Assembly: GCF_018128905.1 (NCBI RefSeq)
Contig: NZ_CP063808.1
Span: forward strand, 9,176,001-9,240,000
Reading direction: 5' to 3'
Source: Streptomyces sp. A2-16
Lineage (GTDB): Bacteria; Actinomycetota; Actinomycetes; Streptomycetales; Streptomycetaceae
Length of the DNA: 64,000 nt
Of this stretch, positions 50,429 to 59,758 are shown piece by piece. Numbering within the stretch: position 1 is the first letter of the stretch; each line of letters starts with the position of its first letter. The position numbers and the translations under genes were made by a program. The notes under the pieces are model-generated. The model saw only the letters and a program-made list of their open reading frames with translations. It searched no databases and was not told where the DNA came from.

Positions 50429-53323
50429 TCACCGCCCCGGGTCGGTTCCCTCCGGCAACGCGTCCTGCAACGCGTCCGCCAGCACCTCCGCCAGATGCCG
50501 CCCCCGCAGCCCCGCGAGTTGTTCCAGCTGGGTGCGGCAGGAGAAGCCGTCGGCCAGCAGCACCGCGTCCTCGGGGGCCTCGCGCACCGACGGGAGCAGT
50601 TGCTCCTCCGCGCAGCTCCGTGAGACCTCGAAGTGCCCTTTCTCGAAGCCGAAGTTGCCCGCCAGGCCGCAGCAGCCGCCGGTCAGTTCGCCGGTGAGGC
50701 CGGCGGCCTCGCGCAGCCGGCGGTCGGGGGCGTCGCCGAGGACCGCGTGCTGGTGGCAGTGCGTCTGGCCGACGACCGGGCGGCCCAGGACCGGTGGCCG
50801 CCAGCCGGGGGCGAGTCGCTCGAGGGCCTCCGCGAAGGTCAGGACCCGGGAGGCGAGAAGGGCGGCGCGCGGGTCGTCGTGCAGCAGCTCCGGGAGGTCG
50901 CTGCGGAGCGCGGCGGCGCAGCTCGGTTCCAGGACGACGACCGGGGCCGAGGTCTCCAGCACCGGGCCCATCAGGTCGAGGGTGCGGCGCAACACCGTAC
51001 GGGCGCGGTCGAGTTGGCCCGTCGAGACGTACGTCAGACCGCAGCAGACCCGGCCCCGGCCGCGCAGCAGGGACACCGGGTCGAGGGCGACCGTTCTGCC
51101 GTCGCCCACCGGTGCCTTCTCCAGGTGCACGGTGGGCGGTAGCGCCACCCGCAGCCCCGCCGCCTCCAGCACCCGTACGGCCGCCTGCCCCACGGCCGGC
51201 GAGAAGTGCTCGGTGAACGTGTCCGGCCACAGGACGACCAGGTCACCGGTGCCGCGGGCGGTGCGCCCGTCCCACCACCGGCTGAACGTCCGCGCCGCCA
51301 CCCTCGGGATCGGCCGCTCGGCCGCGATTCCGCCGAGCCGTTTCGCGACGGCGGCCAACGGCCTTACGGAGACGAGGGAGTTGACCAGCGGGGCCAGCCG
51401 CAGTCCGTCCACCCAGCGCAGCCACTCCGGTAGCCGGCCCATGCTGTGGTGGGACGCCGGGCGCCGTCGTCCCGCGTAGTGGTGGTGCAGGAACTCCGCC
51501 TTGTACGTGGCCATGTCGACCCCGACCGGGCAGTCGCTCCGGCAGCCCTTGCAGGACAGGCACAGGTCGAGGGCGTCGCGCACCTCGGTCGATCGCCAGC
51601 CGTCGGTCACCGGGCCGCCCGACTCGCCCGCCAGCATCTCGTGCAGCAGCCGGGCACGACCGCGCGTGGAGTGCTCCTCCTCGCCGGTGGCCCGGAACGA
51701 CGGGCACATGACGGCGGGCCCGGTCACCGACGTCGTACGGCATTTCGCGACCCCGACGCAGCGTCGTACGGCCGCCGAGAAGTCACCGCCGTCGGCCGGG
51801 TAGCCGAAGGCCACGTCGACCGGCTTCCGGGGCAGGACGGAGAAGCGGAGGTTGGTGTCGAGGGGCGCCGGGCGGACCAGCATCCCGGGGTTGAGGAGGT
51901 CGTCCGGGTCCCACACCGCCTTGGCCCGCTCGAACAGGGCCACCAACTCGGCGCCGTACATCCGGGGCAGCAGTTCGGCGCGCGCCTGTCCGTCCCCGTG
52001 CTCCCCGGACAGCGACCCGCCGTGCGCCGCGACCAGGTCGGCGAGTTCCTCGGAGAAGCGACGGAAACGTCCCACGCCGGCCTCGGTCAGCAGGTCGAAG
52101 TCGATGCGGACGTGGATGCACCCGTCGCCGAAATGGCCGTACGGCGTCCCGCGCAGCCCGTGCGCGCCCAGCAGCTCCCGGAAGTCCCGCAGGTACGCGC
52201 CCAGCCGATGCGGCGGCACCGCGCAGTCCTCCCAGCCGGGCCAGGCCTCCGAGCCGTCCGGCATCCGGGTCGCCGTACCGCTCGCGTCCTCGCGGATCCG
52301 CCACAGCGCCCGCTGTCCGGCCGGGTCGGTCACCACCAGCGCGTCGAGGACGTCGGCCGCGCGCACGATCCGCTCCGCACGCGCGCGTGCCTCGGCCGCC
52401 GTGGCACCGCCCGTCTCCACGAACAGCCAGGCGCCGCCTCTGGGCAGCGAGGCCGCCGAGGGCACCAGGTCGGCCGCCATGCCCTCCACCGTCAGGGGGC
52501 GGTGCGTCAGCAGCCCGGCGGCGGCCTCGGCGGCCGCGCCCTCGCCCGCGTACCCCAGCACCGCGAGCGCGGTCGCGTGGGGCGCCTCGACGAGTCGTAC
52601 GACCGCTTCGGTGAGGACGCCGAGGGTGCCCTCGCTGCCGCAGAAGGCCCGGGCCACATCGGCCCGGTGCTCCGGCAGCAGGGCGTCCAGGGCGTATCCG
52701 GAGATGCGGCGGGGCAGCTCGGGGAAGCCGGTCCGCAGCCGCGCGAGCTCCCCGTCGACCAGCTCCCGCAGCCCCGCGGGCGCCCCGGCCCACCCCTGTC
52801 CGAGTCGCAGCCGCTCACCGCGCGCGGTGACGACGTCGAGCTCGCTCACGCTGTCCGCGGTGGTGCCCCACGCCACCGAGTGCGAGCCGCAGGAGTTGTT
52901 GCCGATCATCCCGCCGAGCGTGCAGCGGCTGTGGGTGGACGGGTCGGGGCCGAAGCGCAGTCCGTGCGGGGCGGCGGCCTCCTGGAGCCGGTCGAGCACG
53001 AGCCCGGGCTGGACGACGGCGGTACGGGCCTCGGGGTCCAGGGAGACCAGCCGGTTCATGTGCCGGGTGAAGTCGAGCACGACTCCGGTACCGGTGGCCT
53101 GTCCGGCGATGGAGGTGCCGCCGCCGCGGGGGACGACGGGTACGCCGTGCGCGCGGCAGACCTCCAGCACGGCGGCCACGTCGTCGGCGTCCCGCGGGGC
53201 GACGACCCCGAGGGGGACGCGCCGGTAGTTGGAGGCGTCCATGGTGACCAGGGCCCGGGAGGTGACGTCGAAGGCGACCTCACCGCGGACGGCCTTGCGG
53301 AGATCGGCCTCAAGATCCGTCAT
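50429..53323 (-). CDS. FAD-linked oxidase with C-terminal Fe-S domain (D-lactate/glycolate dehydrogenase-like)
   Basis: 964-residue fusion. N-terminal FAD_binding_4 domain: NYRRVPLGVVAPRDADDVAAVL and VPRGGGTSIAGQATGTG (about 35-200). FAD-oxidase C-terminal cap: GTPYGHFGDGCIHVRID and GSLSGEHGDGQARAELLP. Then two 4Fe-4S binding segments: CVGVAKCR...MCPSF and CLSCKGCRSDCP. Two CCG domains end the protein (VCCGLTYVSTGQ, GGCCGLAGNFG). It is expected to oxidise a 2-hydroxy acid such as D-lactate or 2-hydroxyglutarate and pass electrons to a membrane acceptor. It is divergent from serC (88 bp), so a 2-hydroxyglutarate role linked to serine synthesis is conceivable. Confidence 0.94.
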   Translation of the reverse strand: MTDLEADLRKAVRGEVAFDVTSRALVTMDASNYRRVPLGVVAPRDADDVAAVLEVCRAHGVPVVPRGGGTSIAGQATGTGVVLDFTRHMNRLVSLDPEARTAVVQPGLVLDRLQEAAAPHGLRFGPDPSTHSRCTLGGMIGNNSCGSHSVAWGTTADSVSELDVVTARGERLRLGQGWAGAPAGLRELVDGELARLRTGFPELPRRISGYALDALLPEHRADVARAFCGSEGTLGVLTEAVVRLVEAPHATALAVLGYAGEGAAAEAAAGLLTHRPLTVEGMAADLVPSAASLPRGGAWLFVETGGATAAEARARAERIVRAADVLDALVVTDPAGQRALWRIREDASGTATRMPDGSEAWPGWEDCAVPPHRLGAYLRDFRELLGAHGLRGTPYGHFGDGCIHVRIDFDLLTEAGVGRFRRFSEELADLVAAHGGSLSGEHGDGQARAELLPRMYGAELVALFERAKAVWDPDDLLNPGMLVRPAPLDTNLRFSVLPRKPVDVAFGYPADGGDFSAAVRRCVGVAKCRTTSVTGPAVMCPSFRATGEEEHSTRGRARLLHEMLAGESGGPVTDGWRSTEVRDALDLCLSCKGCRSDCPVGVDMATYKAEFLHHHYAGRRRPASHHSMGRLPEWLRWVDGLRLAPLVNSLVSVRPLAAVAKRLGGIAAERPIPRVAARTFSRWWDGRTARGTGDLVVLWPDTFTEHFSPAVGQAAVRVLEAAGLRVALPPTVHLEKAPVGDGRTVALDPVSLLRGRGRVCCGLTYVSTGQLDRARTVLRRTLDLMGPVLETSAPVVVLEPSCAAALRSDLPELLHDDPRAALLASRVLTFAEALERLAPGWRPPVLGRPVVGQTHCHQHAVLGDAPDRRLREAAGLTGELTGGCCGLAGNFGFEKGHFEVSRSCAEEQLLPSVREAPEDAVLLADGFSCRTQLEQLAGLRGRHLAEVLADALQDALPEGTDPGR

Positions 53324-53411
53324 GACTCCAGCAAACCAGTCCGGTCAACACCGCCGTCTCACCCGACGGACTACGTTTCGACCAGGTTTCCCCACCCGCT
53401 AACCTCACACC

Positions 53412-54530
53412 GTGGCTGAGATCCAGATTCCCGCTGACATCAAGCCCGCCGACGGTCGATTCGGCGCGGGCCCCTCCAAGGTGCGGACGGAAGCGCTGGA
53501 CGCGCTGGCCGCAACCGGTACGTCTCTGCTCGGTACCTCCCACCGCCAGGCCCCGGTGAAGAACCTGGTCGGCAAGGTGCGCGAGGGCATCAGTGAGTTG
53601 TTCTCCCTTCCCGAGGGCTACGAGGTCGTCCTCGGCAACGGCGGCTCGACCGCGTTCTGGGACGTGGCGACGCACGGCCTGATCGAGAACAAGTCGCAGC
53701 ACCTGACCTTCGGCGAGTTCTCCTCGAAGTTCGCGAAGGCGTCCAAGCTGGCCCCCTGGCTGGCGGAGCCGACCGTCGTCTCCTCCGACCCCGGCACGCA
53801 CCCGGAGCCGCGGGCCGAGGCGGGCGTCGACGTGTACGCCTTCACCCACAACGAGACCTCGACGGGTGTCGCGGCCCCGATCAAGAGGGTGGCGGGCGCG
53901 GACGAGGGGTCCCTGGTCCTGGTCGACGCGACGAGCGGCGCCGGCGGCCTGCCGGTCGACATCACCGAGACGGACGTCTACTACTTCGCCCCGCAGAAGT
54001 CCTTCGCCTCCGACGGCGGCCTGTGGATCGGCGTGTTCTCCCCGGCCGCGATCGAGCGCGCCGAGCGGATCCACGCGTCGGGCCGTCACATCCCGGAGTT
54101 CTTCTCGCTCCCCACGGCGATCGACAACTCCCGCAAGAACCAGACGTACAACACCCCGGCGCTGGCCACCCTCTTCCTGCTGAACGAGCAGCTGGAGTGG
54201 ATCAACGGCCAGGGCGGTCTGGCCTGGTCGACGGCCCGCACGAAGGACTCCTCGACCCGCCTGTACACCTGGGCGGAGGAGTCCAAGCACGCGACCCCGT
54301 TCGTCACGGACCCGGCCAAGCGCTCGCAAGTCATCGGCACGATCGACTTCTCGGACGAGATCGACGCCGCCGCGGTCGCCAAGGTCCTGCGCGCCAACGG
54401 CATCGTCGACACCGAGCCCTACCGCAAGCTGGGCCGCAACCAGCTGCGCGTGGCGATGTTCCCGGCGATCGACCCGGCCGACGTCGAGGCCCTGACGAAG
54501 TGCATCGACCACGTGATCGAGAAGCTGTAG
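53412..54530 (+). CDS. serC: Phosphoserine transaminase
   Basis: PLP enzyme converting 3-phosphohydroxypyruvate and glutamate to phosphoserine in serine synthesis. The 372-residue protein has the actinobacterial form: FGAGPSKVRTEALDALAATG, SHRQAPVKNLVGKVREGI and NGGSTAFWDVATHGLI. The PLP-binding Lys lies in YYFAPQKSFASDGGLWIG. The N-terminus MAEIQIPADIKPADGRFG is characteristic of Streptomyces SerC. The GTG start follows an unremarkable leader. A clear terminator follows the gene. Monocistronic. Confidence 0.97.
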   Translation: MAEIQIPADIKPADGRFGAGPSKVRTEALDALAATGTSLLGTSHRQAPVKNLVGKVREGISELFSLPEGYEVVLGNGGSTAFWDVATHGLIENKSQHLTFGEFSSKFAKASKLAPWLAEPTVVSSDPGTHPEPRAEAGVDVYAFTHNETSTGVAAPIKRVAGADEGSLVLVDATSGAGGLPVDITETDVYYFAPQKSFASDGGLWIGVFSPAAIERAERIHASGRHIPEFFSLPTAIDNSRKNQTYNTPALATLFLLNEQLEWINGQGGLAWSTARTKDSSTRLYTWAEESKHATPFVTDPAKRSQVIGTIDFSDEIDAAAVAKVLRANGIVDTEPYRKLGRNQLRVAMFPAIDPADVEALTKCIDHVIEKL

Positions 54531-54552
54531 CCGTATCCAGGATTACGACGAC

Positions 54553-54584
54553 GAGGGGCGCCCGGCGAGCACCGGGCGCCCCTC
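54553..54584. terminator. Hairpin terminator after serC
   Basis: Perfect 13-bp stem (GAGGGGCGCCCGG) with a 6-nt loop, 22 bp after the stop, followed by TTCG. It also faces the end of the convergent peptidase gene. Confidence 0.85.
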
Positions 54585-54603
54585 TTCGTACGTCGGCTCG
54601 CGG

Positions 54604-56217
54604 TCAGCCGCGGAAGCCGAGCAGCTGGTGCAGCTCGTCACCGCCGGTGGCCGCCGTGGCCGGCGTGGAGGCGCCGGTCAGGGCCGACGCCGTGGCCGGC
54701 TGGGCCGCCGCCGGCGTCGGGTCGGGGAGCTTCTTGCAGACCGCGTCGGCGGTGCCGTGGCCGCGGGGGACCGTGCCGTCGGTCAGGTACTTCGCGAGGT
54801 ACTTGTCCAGGCAGGCGTTGCCGCTCAGCGAGATGCCGTGGTTGCCGCCGCCCTGCTCGACGACCAGGCTGGAGTGCTTGAGCAGACGGTGGACGGTGAC
54901 ACCGCCCTGGTACGGGGTGGCCGCGTCGTTCGTCGCCTGGAACAGCAGCACCGGCGGGAGCTTGGAGTTGGCGACGTTCACCGGCTTCAGCGTCTTCGTG
55001 GGCCAGAACGCGCACGGCGCGTTGTACCAGGCGTTGCTCCAGGCCATGAAGGGAGCCTTCTTGTACACGGCCCAGTTGTCCTTCTGCCACTGCTTCCAGT
55101 CGCGCGGCCAGGAGGCGTCACGGCACTGCACGGCGGTGTAGACGCTGTAGCCGTTGTCACCGGAGGCGTCGATCGCGGCGAGGTTCTCGTACGCCTCGAC
55201 CAGCGGGGCGGCGTTCTTGTCGTTCACGTACGCGGCGAACGCCTTGGCCAGGTCGGGCCAGTAGCCGTTGTAGTAGCCGCCCGGGATGAAGGTGTCCTCC
55301 AGCTCGGCCGCGCCCACCTTGCCGCCCGCCGGATTCTTCGTCAACTCGGCCTGCATCGCGTACCACTTGGCCTCGATCTTGGCCGGGTCGGTACCGAGCT
55401 CGTACGTGGAGTTGTACTTCGCGATCCATGCCATCAGGGCCTTCTGGCGGGCGTCGAAGGCGTAGTCCTGCGAGATGTTGGCGTCGTACCAGACCCCGTC
55501 GGGGTCGACGATCGAGTCGAGCACCAGCCGGCGCACGTTGCCCGGGAAGAGCTTCGCGTAGACCTGGCCCAGGTAGGTGCCGTACGAGTAGCCGAAGTAG
55601 TTGATCTTCTTCGCGCCGAGGGACTTGCGGATCGAGTCCATGTCCTTCACGGCGTTGATCGTGTTGATGTACGGCAGCACGCTCGCGTACTTGCGGCCGC
55701 AGGCGGCGGCGAAGGACTTGGCGCGCTCCAGGTTCGCCTTCTCGATCGCGGGCGTGTTCGGGACGCTCGCGGGGCGGACCGGGTTGAAGTGGCCCGGCTT
55801 GCAGTCGAGGGCGGGCGAGCTCTTGCCCACCCCGCGCGGGTCGAAGCCGATGACGTCGTACTGGGCCGCGACCGCCTTGGGCAGGGCCGAGGCGACGAAG
55901 CCGGCGAGCGTCAGACCGCTGCCGCCGGGGCCGCCCGGGTTGACCAGCAGCGGGCCCTGGTACTTCTTCGCGGTGTGCGGGACCCGGGACAGGGCCAGGG
56001 TTATCTGGCGCCCCTTGGGGTGGGCGTAGTCCAGCGGCACCTTCACCGACCCGCACTGCAGGGTCGGGTAGTTCTCGGTGCCGCACTTCTTCCAACTGAC
56101 CTTCGCCGACAGGGCGGTGACCGCGGTACCGGAGGTACCGGCCTCGGCGGGGACGGCCGTGACGGCTCCCGCCAGGACGACGGTCGCACCACACAGCACA
56201 ACTGCGCTTCTTCTCAT
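54604..56217 (-). CDS. Secreted tripeptidyl aminopeptidase-like alpha/beta hydrolase (Tap/SlpD-E type)
   Basis: 537-residue exported peptidase. The signal peptide MRRSAVVLCGATVVLAGAVTAVPAEA is cleaved after an AxA site. The oxyanion hole is NPGGPGGSG, then FDPRGVGKSS. The nucleophile is Ser in NYFGYSYGTYLGQVYA, and the His is in GGNHGISLSGNACLDK. A C-terminal TAP-like domain ends the fold. The start ATG 56217 is set by the signal peptide. It removes N-terminal tripeptides from secreted proteins or peptides in S. lividans relatives. It lies downstream of the cellulase on the same strand but behind a terminator. Confidence 0.93.
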   Translation of the reverse strand: MRRSAVVLCGATVVLAGAVTAVPAEAGTSGTAVTALSAKVSWKKCGTENYPTLQCGSVKVPLDYAHPKGRQITLALSRVPHTAKKYQGPLLVNPGGPGGSGLTLAGFVASALPKAVAAQYDVIGFDPRGVGKSSPALDCKPGHFNPVRPASVPNTPAIEKANLERAKSFAAACGRKYASVLPYINTINAVKDMDSIRKSLGAKKINYFGYSYGTYLGQVYAKLFPGNVRRLVLDSIVDPDGVWYDANISQDYAFDARQKALMAWIAKYNSTYELGTDPAKIEAKWYAMQAELTKNPAGGKVGAAELEDTFIPGGYYNGYWPDLAKAFAAYVNDKNAAPLVEAYENLAAIDASGDNGYSVYTAVQCRDASWPRDWKQWQKDNWAVYKKAPFMAWSNAWYNAPCAFWPTKTLKPVNVANSKLPPVLLFQATNDAATPYQGGVTVHRLLKHSSLVVEQGGGNHGISLSGNACLDKYLAKYLTDGTVPRGHGTADAVCKKLPDPTPAAAQPATASALTGASTPATAATGGDELHQLLGFRG

Positions 56218-56288
56218 GAAGCCGCATCCTGTCGAAGAAATCTTCGGATGAGAAACCTCTGAGCGAAAGATTTGAAACTCCTTTGATC

Positions 56289-56320
56289 CGGAGGCGCTTG
56301 GCACACACCAAGCACCTCCG
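56289..56320. terminator. Hairpin terminator after the cellulase gene
   Basis: 13-nt arms, 12 paired with one C/A mismatch, and a 6-nt loop (CGGAGGCGCTTGG / CCAAGCACCTCCG). It lies about 20 bp past the cellulase stop and within the leader-side region of the peptidase gene. Confidence 0.7.
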
Positions 56321-56341
56321 TCACACGGCGCCCATCCGCCC

Positions 56342-57856
56342 TCACGCAGCCGTGCAGCTCACACTCGGCACACCCCCGCCCCCGGGCGCGCCCCCGAACC
56401 CGAAGCTCGCCGAACCGCCCACGGCGACCGCCCCGTTGTGCGAGGCGTTCGTGGCGGTCACGGTGGATCCGCTCTGGGTGTACGACGCGTTCCACATGGA
56501 GGTGACCTTCTGCGCGCCCGGCCAGGTCCAGGTCACCTTCCAGGAACTCAGCGCGGTGGAGCCGGAGTTGGTGACCTTGACCTCGGCGTTGAAGCCGCTC
56601 CCCCAGTCGCTGCTGACCGAGTAGGAGGCGGTGCAGGCCGCCGTGCCGCCACCCGGGTCACCGGGGTCGCCCCCGCCGCCCGAGCCCGGGAAGCCCGGCG
56701 CCTTGACGCTCGCCAGGTACCCGTCCTTCACGGTGTCCACGGTCTGCCAGTCGTCCTTCAGGATGCCTCCCGTGTCACCGGAGTTGGGGTTCCACGACCA
56801 GAAGGTCCAGTGGAAGGCGTCGGCGCCGTAGGTCGAGGTCGGCCGCAGATACGAGACCAGCGCGGCCAGCCACTTCTGGTCCACGGTCGACTGGAGGGTG
56901 GTGCCGAACTCGCCCACCCACACCGGCGCGATGTTCTGCTTGAAGATGTAGCCCCAGTACTTGTCCCAGATCCCCGGCATGTTGGCGGGGAACGAGGGAT
57001 CGCTGAACCAGCTCTGCTGGGCCACGCTGGTCGCGTAGTCGTGGGCGGAGTAGACGACCCGGTTGGCCACGTTCAGCTGCACCGGGTACTGCGCGACACC
57101 CATCAGGTTGCCGCCCCACCAGCCGGAGACGCCGTTGAAGGTCTGCACGCCCTCGACGAAGATCAGCAGGTCGGGGTTGATGCCCAGCACCGCGTTCCCG
57201 GCCCGCTGGGCGGCGAGGCGCCAGTCCGTGGCGGTGTCCCCGCAGCCCCAACAGGCCGGATCGTGCGGTTCGTTGTGCAGGTCGATGCCCACGACCGTGT
57301 CCTGACCCTTGTAACGCGTCGCCAGGGCCTTGAGGTTGGCGATCCACGTCGACTCCGGGACCGCGGCGGTGTACCAGAGCGCCGACTGGCCGCCGGAGTC
57401 CGGGCGGTGCCGGTCGAGAATGACCTTGAGACCGTCCTGGCCGGCGTACGAGACGATCCTGTCCAGGACGCCGAGGGAGTTGAGGCCCTGGAGGCCGGCG
57501 TTCTTGCCGCCGGAGAAGTCGATGCTGTTGGGGACGGTGCCCGACTTGAAGATGTCGTCGCTGAACGGGATGCGGATCGTGTTGTAGCCGAGCGACTTCA
57601 TCTGGTCGATCATGGACTTGTAGTCGCGGGACCAGAGGCCGTGGACCACGTTGTTGCCGGTCTCGAAGCCGAACCAGTTGATCCCGGCGATGCGGACCGG
57701 CTGCCCGGACGCGTCCAGGATCTGGCGGCCGCTGGTGTGCCAGTAGCCGGCGCCGGCCGACTCCGCGGCGTGGGCCGGTTGGAGACCGGCGGCACCCAGC
57801 GGCAACAGGAGCGCCGCCGCCACCGCGCACAGCACTCTTCGCAAGCTGCGGAACAT
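56342..57856 (-). CDS. Secreted GH5 cellulase with C-terminal CBM2
   Basis: 504-residue endoglucanase. Sec-type signal peptide: RSLRRVLCAVAAALLLPLGAAGLQPAHA. The GH5 catalytic domain (about 40-380) has GINWFGFETGNNVVHGLW, the acid/base Glu in GIDLHNEPHDPACWG and the nucleophile Glu in APVWVGEFGTTLQ. A Gly/Pro/Asp linker (GSGGGGDPGDPGGG) leads to a family 2 cellulose-binding module (CTASYSVSSDWGSGFNAEVKVTN...WNASYTQSGSTVTATNASHNG). GAGAGGAAG precedes the ATG. A perfect CebR-type box lies 38 bp upstream, so expression is likely induced by cellobiose or cello-oligosaccharides. Confidence 0.95.
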   Translation of the reverse strand: MFRSLRRVLCAVAAALLLPLGAAGLQPAHAAESAGAGYWHTSGRQILDASGQPVRIAGINWFGFETGNNVVHGLWSRDYKSMIDQMKSLGYNTIRIPFSDDIFKSGTVPNSIDFSGGKNAGLQGLNSLGVLDRIVSYAGQDGLKVILDRHRPDSGGQSALWYTAAVPESTWIANLKALATRYKGQDTVVGIDLHNEPHDPACWGCGDTATDWRLAAQRAGNAVLGINPDLLIFVEGVQTFNGVSGWWGGNLMGVAQYPVQLNVANRVVYSAHDYATSVAQQSWFSDPSFPANMPGIWDKYWGYIFKQNIAPVWVGEFGTTLQSTVDQKWLAALVSYLRPTSTYGADAFHWTFWSWNPNSGDTGGILKDDWQTVDTVKDGYLASVKAPGFPGSGGGGDPGDPGGGTAACTASYSVSSDWGSGFNAEVKVTNSGSTALSSWKVTWTWPGAQKVTSMWNASYTQSGSTVTATNASHNGAVAVGGSASFGFGGAPGGGGVPSVSCTAA

Positions 57857-57893
57857 GTTCGCTGCTTCCTCTCGGGAGGCGCGGGCCCGGAAC

Positions 57894-57911
57894 GGTGGGA
57901 GCGCTCCCACC
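57894..57911. promoter_or_regulatory. CebR-type operator GGTGGGAGCGCTCCCACC
   Basis: 18-bp perfect palindrome containing TGGGAGCGCTCCCA (57896-57909), the consensus box of the cellobiose repressor CebR in Streptomyces. It is upstream of the GH5 cellulase start. Confidence 0.88.
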
Positions 57912-57965
57912 ACCCTGCACCTCCCATGGAAGTCAGGTCACATGGACACGTCAAGACGCTGGACG

Positions 57966-58775
57966 TCACCTACTGAGCTTCTGGAACCTCCGCACCGCCA
58001 GCGGCAGGAACACCGCCGTGAGCACCACCGGCCACACCCCGGCCATGAGCAGCGCATGCTGCTCGACCCAGGAGTCCCCGCCGCCCACCGGCGTCCCGAA
58101 CAGATCACGGGTGGCCGCCGCCGTCGAGGAGATCGGGTTCCACGCGGCCACCGCGCCGAGCCAGTCGGGCATCAGCTGGGGCGCGACGAAGATGCTGGAG
58201 ATCATCGTGAGCGGGAAGGCGACCGCGAACAGCCCGCCCGCCGCCTCCGGGTTGGGGACCATGAGCCCCAGCCACACTCCGATCCAGATCAGCGCGAACC
58301 TGAGCCACAGCAGCAGCCCGAAGGCGGCGAGGAAACCGAACCCGCCGTCCGGACGCCAGCCCATCGCCACCGCGGTGAGCATCATGATGGCCAGCTCGGC
58401 GCAGGCGACGAGGAGATCGGTCACCCCGCGCCCCGCGACGACCGCGGCCGAGGCCATCGGCATCGAGCGGAACCGGTCGATCACGCCCTTCGTGGCGTCG
58501 TACACCACCAGGGTCGCGGTGTTGATGAAGCCGAAGGCCATCGTCATCACGAACATGCCCGGCATCAGGAAGTCCTTGTAGTCCCCGCCGCCGGGCACCT
58601 GCATGGCGCTGCCGAAGACATAGCCGTAGAGCAGGACGGAGAGGATGGGGAAGCCCAGCTGCCAGGCGATGTTGACGGGTTGGCGCTGGTAGTGGGTGAG
58701 TCCGCGGCGGACGATGTTCCAGACGTCGGCGAGGACCCAGTAGGTGCGGCCGTGGACGGCCTCCGGTGTGCTCAT
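57966..58775 (-). CDS. ABC-2 type exporter permease (DrrB type)
   Basis: 269-residue permease with about six helices: QLGFPILSVLLYGYVFGSAM, FLMPGMFVMTMAFGFINTATLVVYD, LWLRFALIWIGVWLGLMVPNPEAAG and AGVWPVVLTAVFLPLAVRR. The sequence matches daunorubicin resistance-type DrrB permeases. The ATG overlaps the stop of the upstream ATPase (ATGA), so DrrA and DrrB are made together. Presumed export of a drug or lipid. The reduced form at the right edge of the window is a paralogue of it. Confidence 0.93.
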   Translation of the reverse strand: MSTPEAVHGRTYWVLADVWNIVRRGLTHYQRQPVNIAWQLGFPILSVLLYGYVFGSAMQVPGGGDYKDFLMPGMFVMTMAFGFINTATLVVYDATKGVIDRFRSMPMASAAVVAGRGVTDLLVACAELAIMMLTAVAMGWRPDGGFGFLAAFGLLLWLRFALIWIGVWLGLMVPNPEAAGGLFAVAFPLTMISSIFVAPQLMPDWLGAVAAWNPISSTAAATRDLFGTPVGGGDSWVEQHALLMAGVWPVVLTAVFLPLAVRRFQKLSR

Positions 58776-59737
58776 GCCGCTGACTCCTTCTCCGTGCGGT
58801 GTCCGGTCAGGCGCAGGAACACGTCGTCGAGGCTCGGCCTGCGCAGTCCGATGTCCTCGACCCTCACCCCCTCGTCCTGGAGGGTGCGGGCCACCTCGGT
58901 GAGCGCCGAGACGCGGTCGACGACGGGAGCGTGCACCCGCAACTCCCCTTCCTCCGACTCGGGTTCGCCGTCACTGACCCGGGAGACGACCTTCACCACG
59001 CGCGGGATCTCCGACCGTTCGGCGACCACGACCTCGATACGGTCACCGCCGACCCGGTCCTTGAGTCCGTCCGGTGTGTCGTCGGCGATGGCCCGGCCCT
59101 GATCGATGACGGTGATGCGGGAGGCGAGTTTGTCGGCCTCCTCCAGGTACTGCGTGGTCAGCAGCACGGTGGTGCCGCTCGCCACCAACGCCCGCACCGA
59201 CTCCCAGACCTCGCCGCGGCTGCGGGGGTCCAGGCCCGTGGTCGGCTCGTCGAGGAAGAGCACGGCGGGCGCGAGGATCATGGACGCGGCGAGGTCGAGG
59301 CGGCGCCGCATGCCGCCGCTGTACTTGCCCACGCCCTTGTCGGCGGCGTCGGTGAGGTCGAACTGCTCCAGCAGCTCGGCGGCCCGCCGCTTGGCCCGCT
59401 TTCCGCCGAGGTGGAACAGCCGCCCGAACATCTCCAGGTTCTGCCGGCCGGTCAGGACCTCGTCCACGGCGGCGTACTGGCCGGTGAGGCCGATCCTCGA
59501 GCGCACCTCGTGCGCCTGCCGGACCACGTCCAGCCCCGCGACGGTGGCCCGGCCGCCGTCCAGCCGGATCAGCGTGGACAGGATGCGGACCGCCGTGGTC
59601 TTGCCCGCGCCGTTCGGCCCGAGCAGGCCGTGCACGGTGCCCTCGCGGACGGCGAGGTCGAAGCCGTCGAGGGCGTGCTTCTCGCCGTAGCGCTTCTGCA
59701 GGCCCTCGGCGTGGACGGCGTACCCGTCGTCGGTCAT
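58772..59737 (-). CDS. ABC exporter ATP-binding protein (DrrA type)
   Basis: 321-residue ATPase. Walker A: GPNGAGKTTAVRIL. Signature: YSGGMRRRLDLAASM. Walker B: VLFLDEPTTGLDPRSR. The switch glutamine/His region is TTQYLEEADKLA. A C-terminal extension of about 80 residues with VVAERSEIPRVVKVVSRVSDG and VDDVFL-like ending fits the DrrA family. GGGGGA lies upstream of ATG 59737. It is co-transcribed with DrrB and divergent from a TetR gene that probably represses it via the paired operator. Confidence 0.95.
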   Translation of the reverse strand: MTDDGYAVHAEGLQKRYGEKHALDGFDLAVREGTVHGLLGPNGAGKTTAVRILSTLIRLDGGRATVAGLDVVRQAHEVRSRIGLTGQYAAVDEVLTGRQNLEMFGRLFHLGGKRAKRRAAELLEQFDLTDAADKGVGKYSGGMRRRLDLAASMILAPAVLFLDEPTTGLDPRSRGEVWESVRALVASGTTVLLTTQYLEEADKLASRITVIDQGRAIADDTPDGLKDRVGGDRIEVVVAERSEIPRVVKVVSRVSDGEPESEEGELRVHAPVVDRVSALTEVARTLQDEGVRVEDIGLRRPSLDDVFLRLTGHRTEKESAA

Positions 59738-59758
59738 GGGGTCCCCCTTCTCCTTCTC

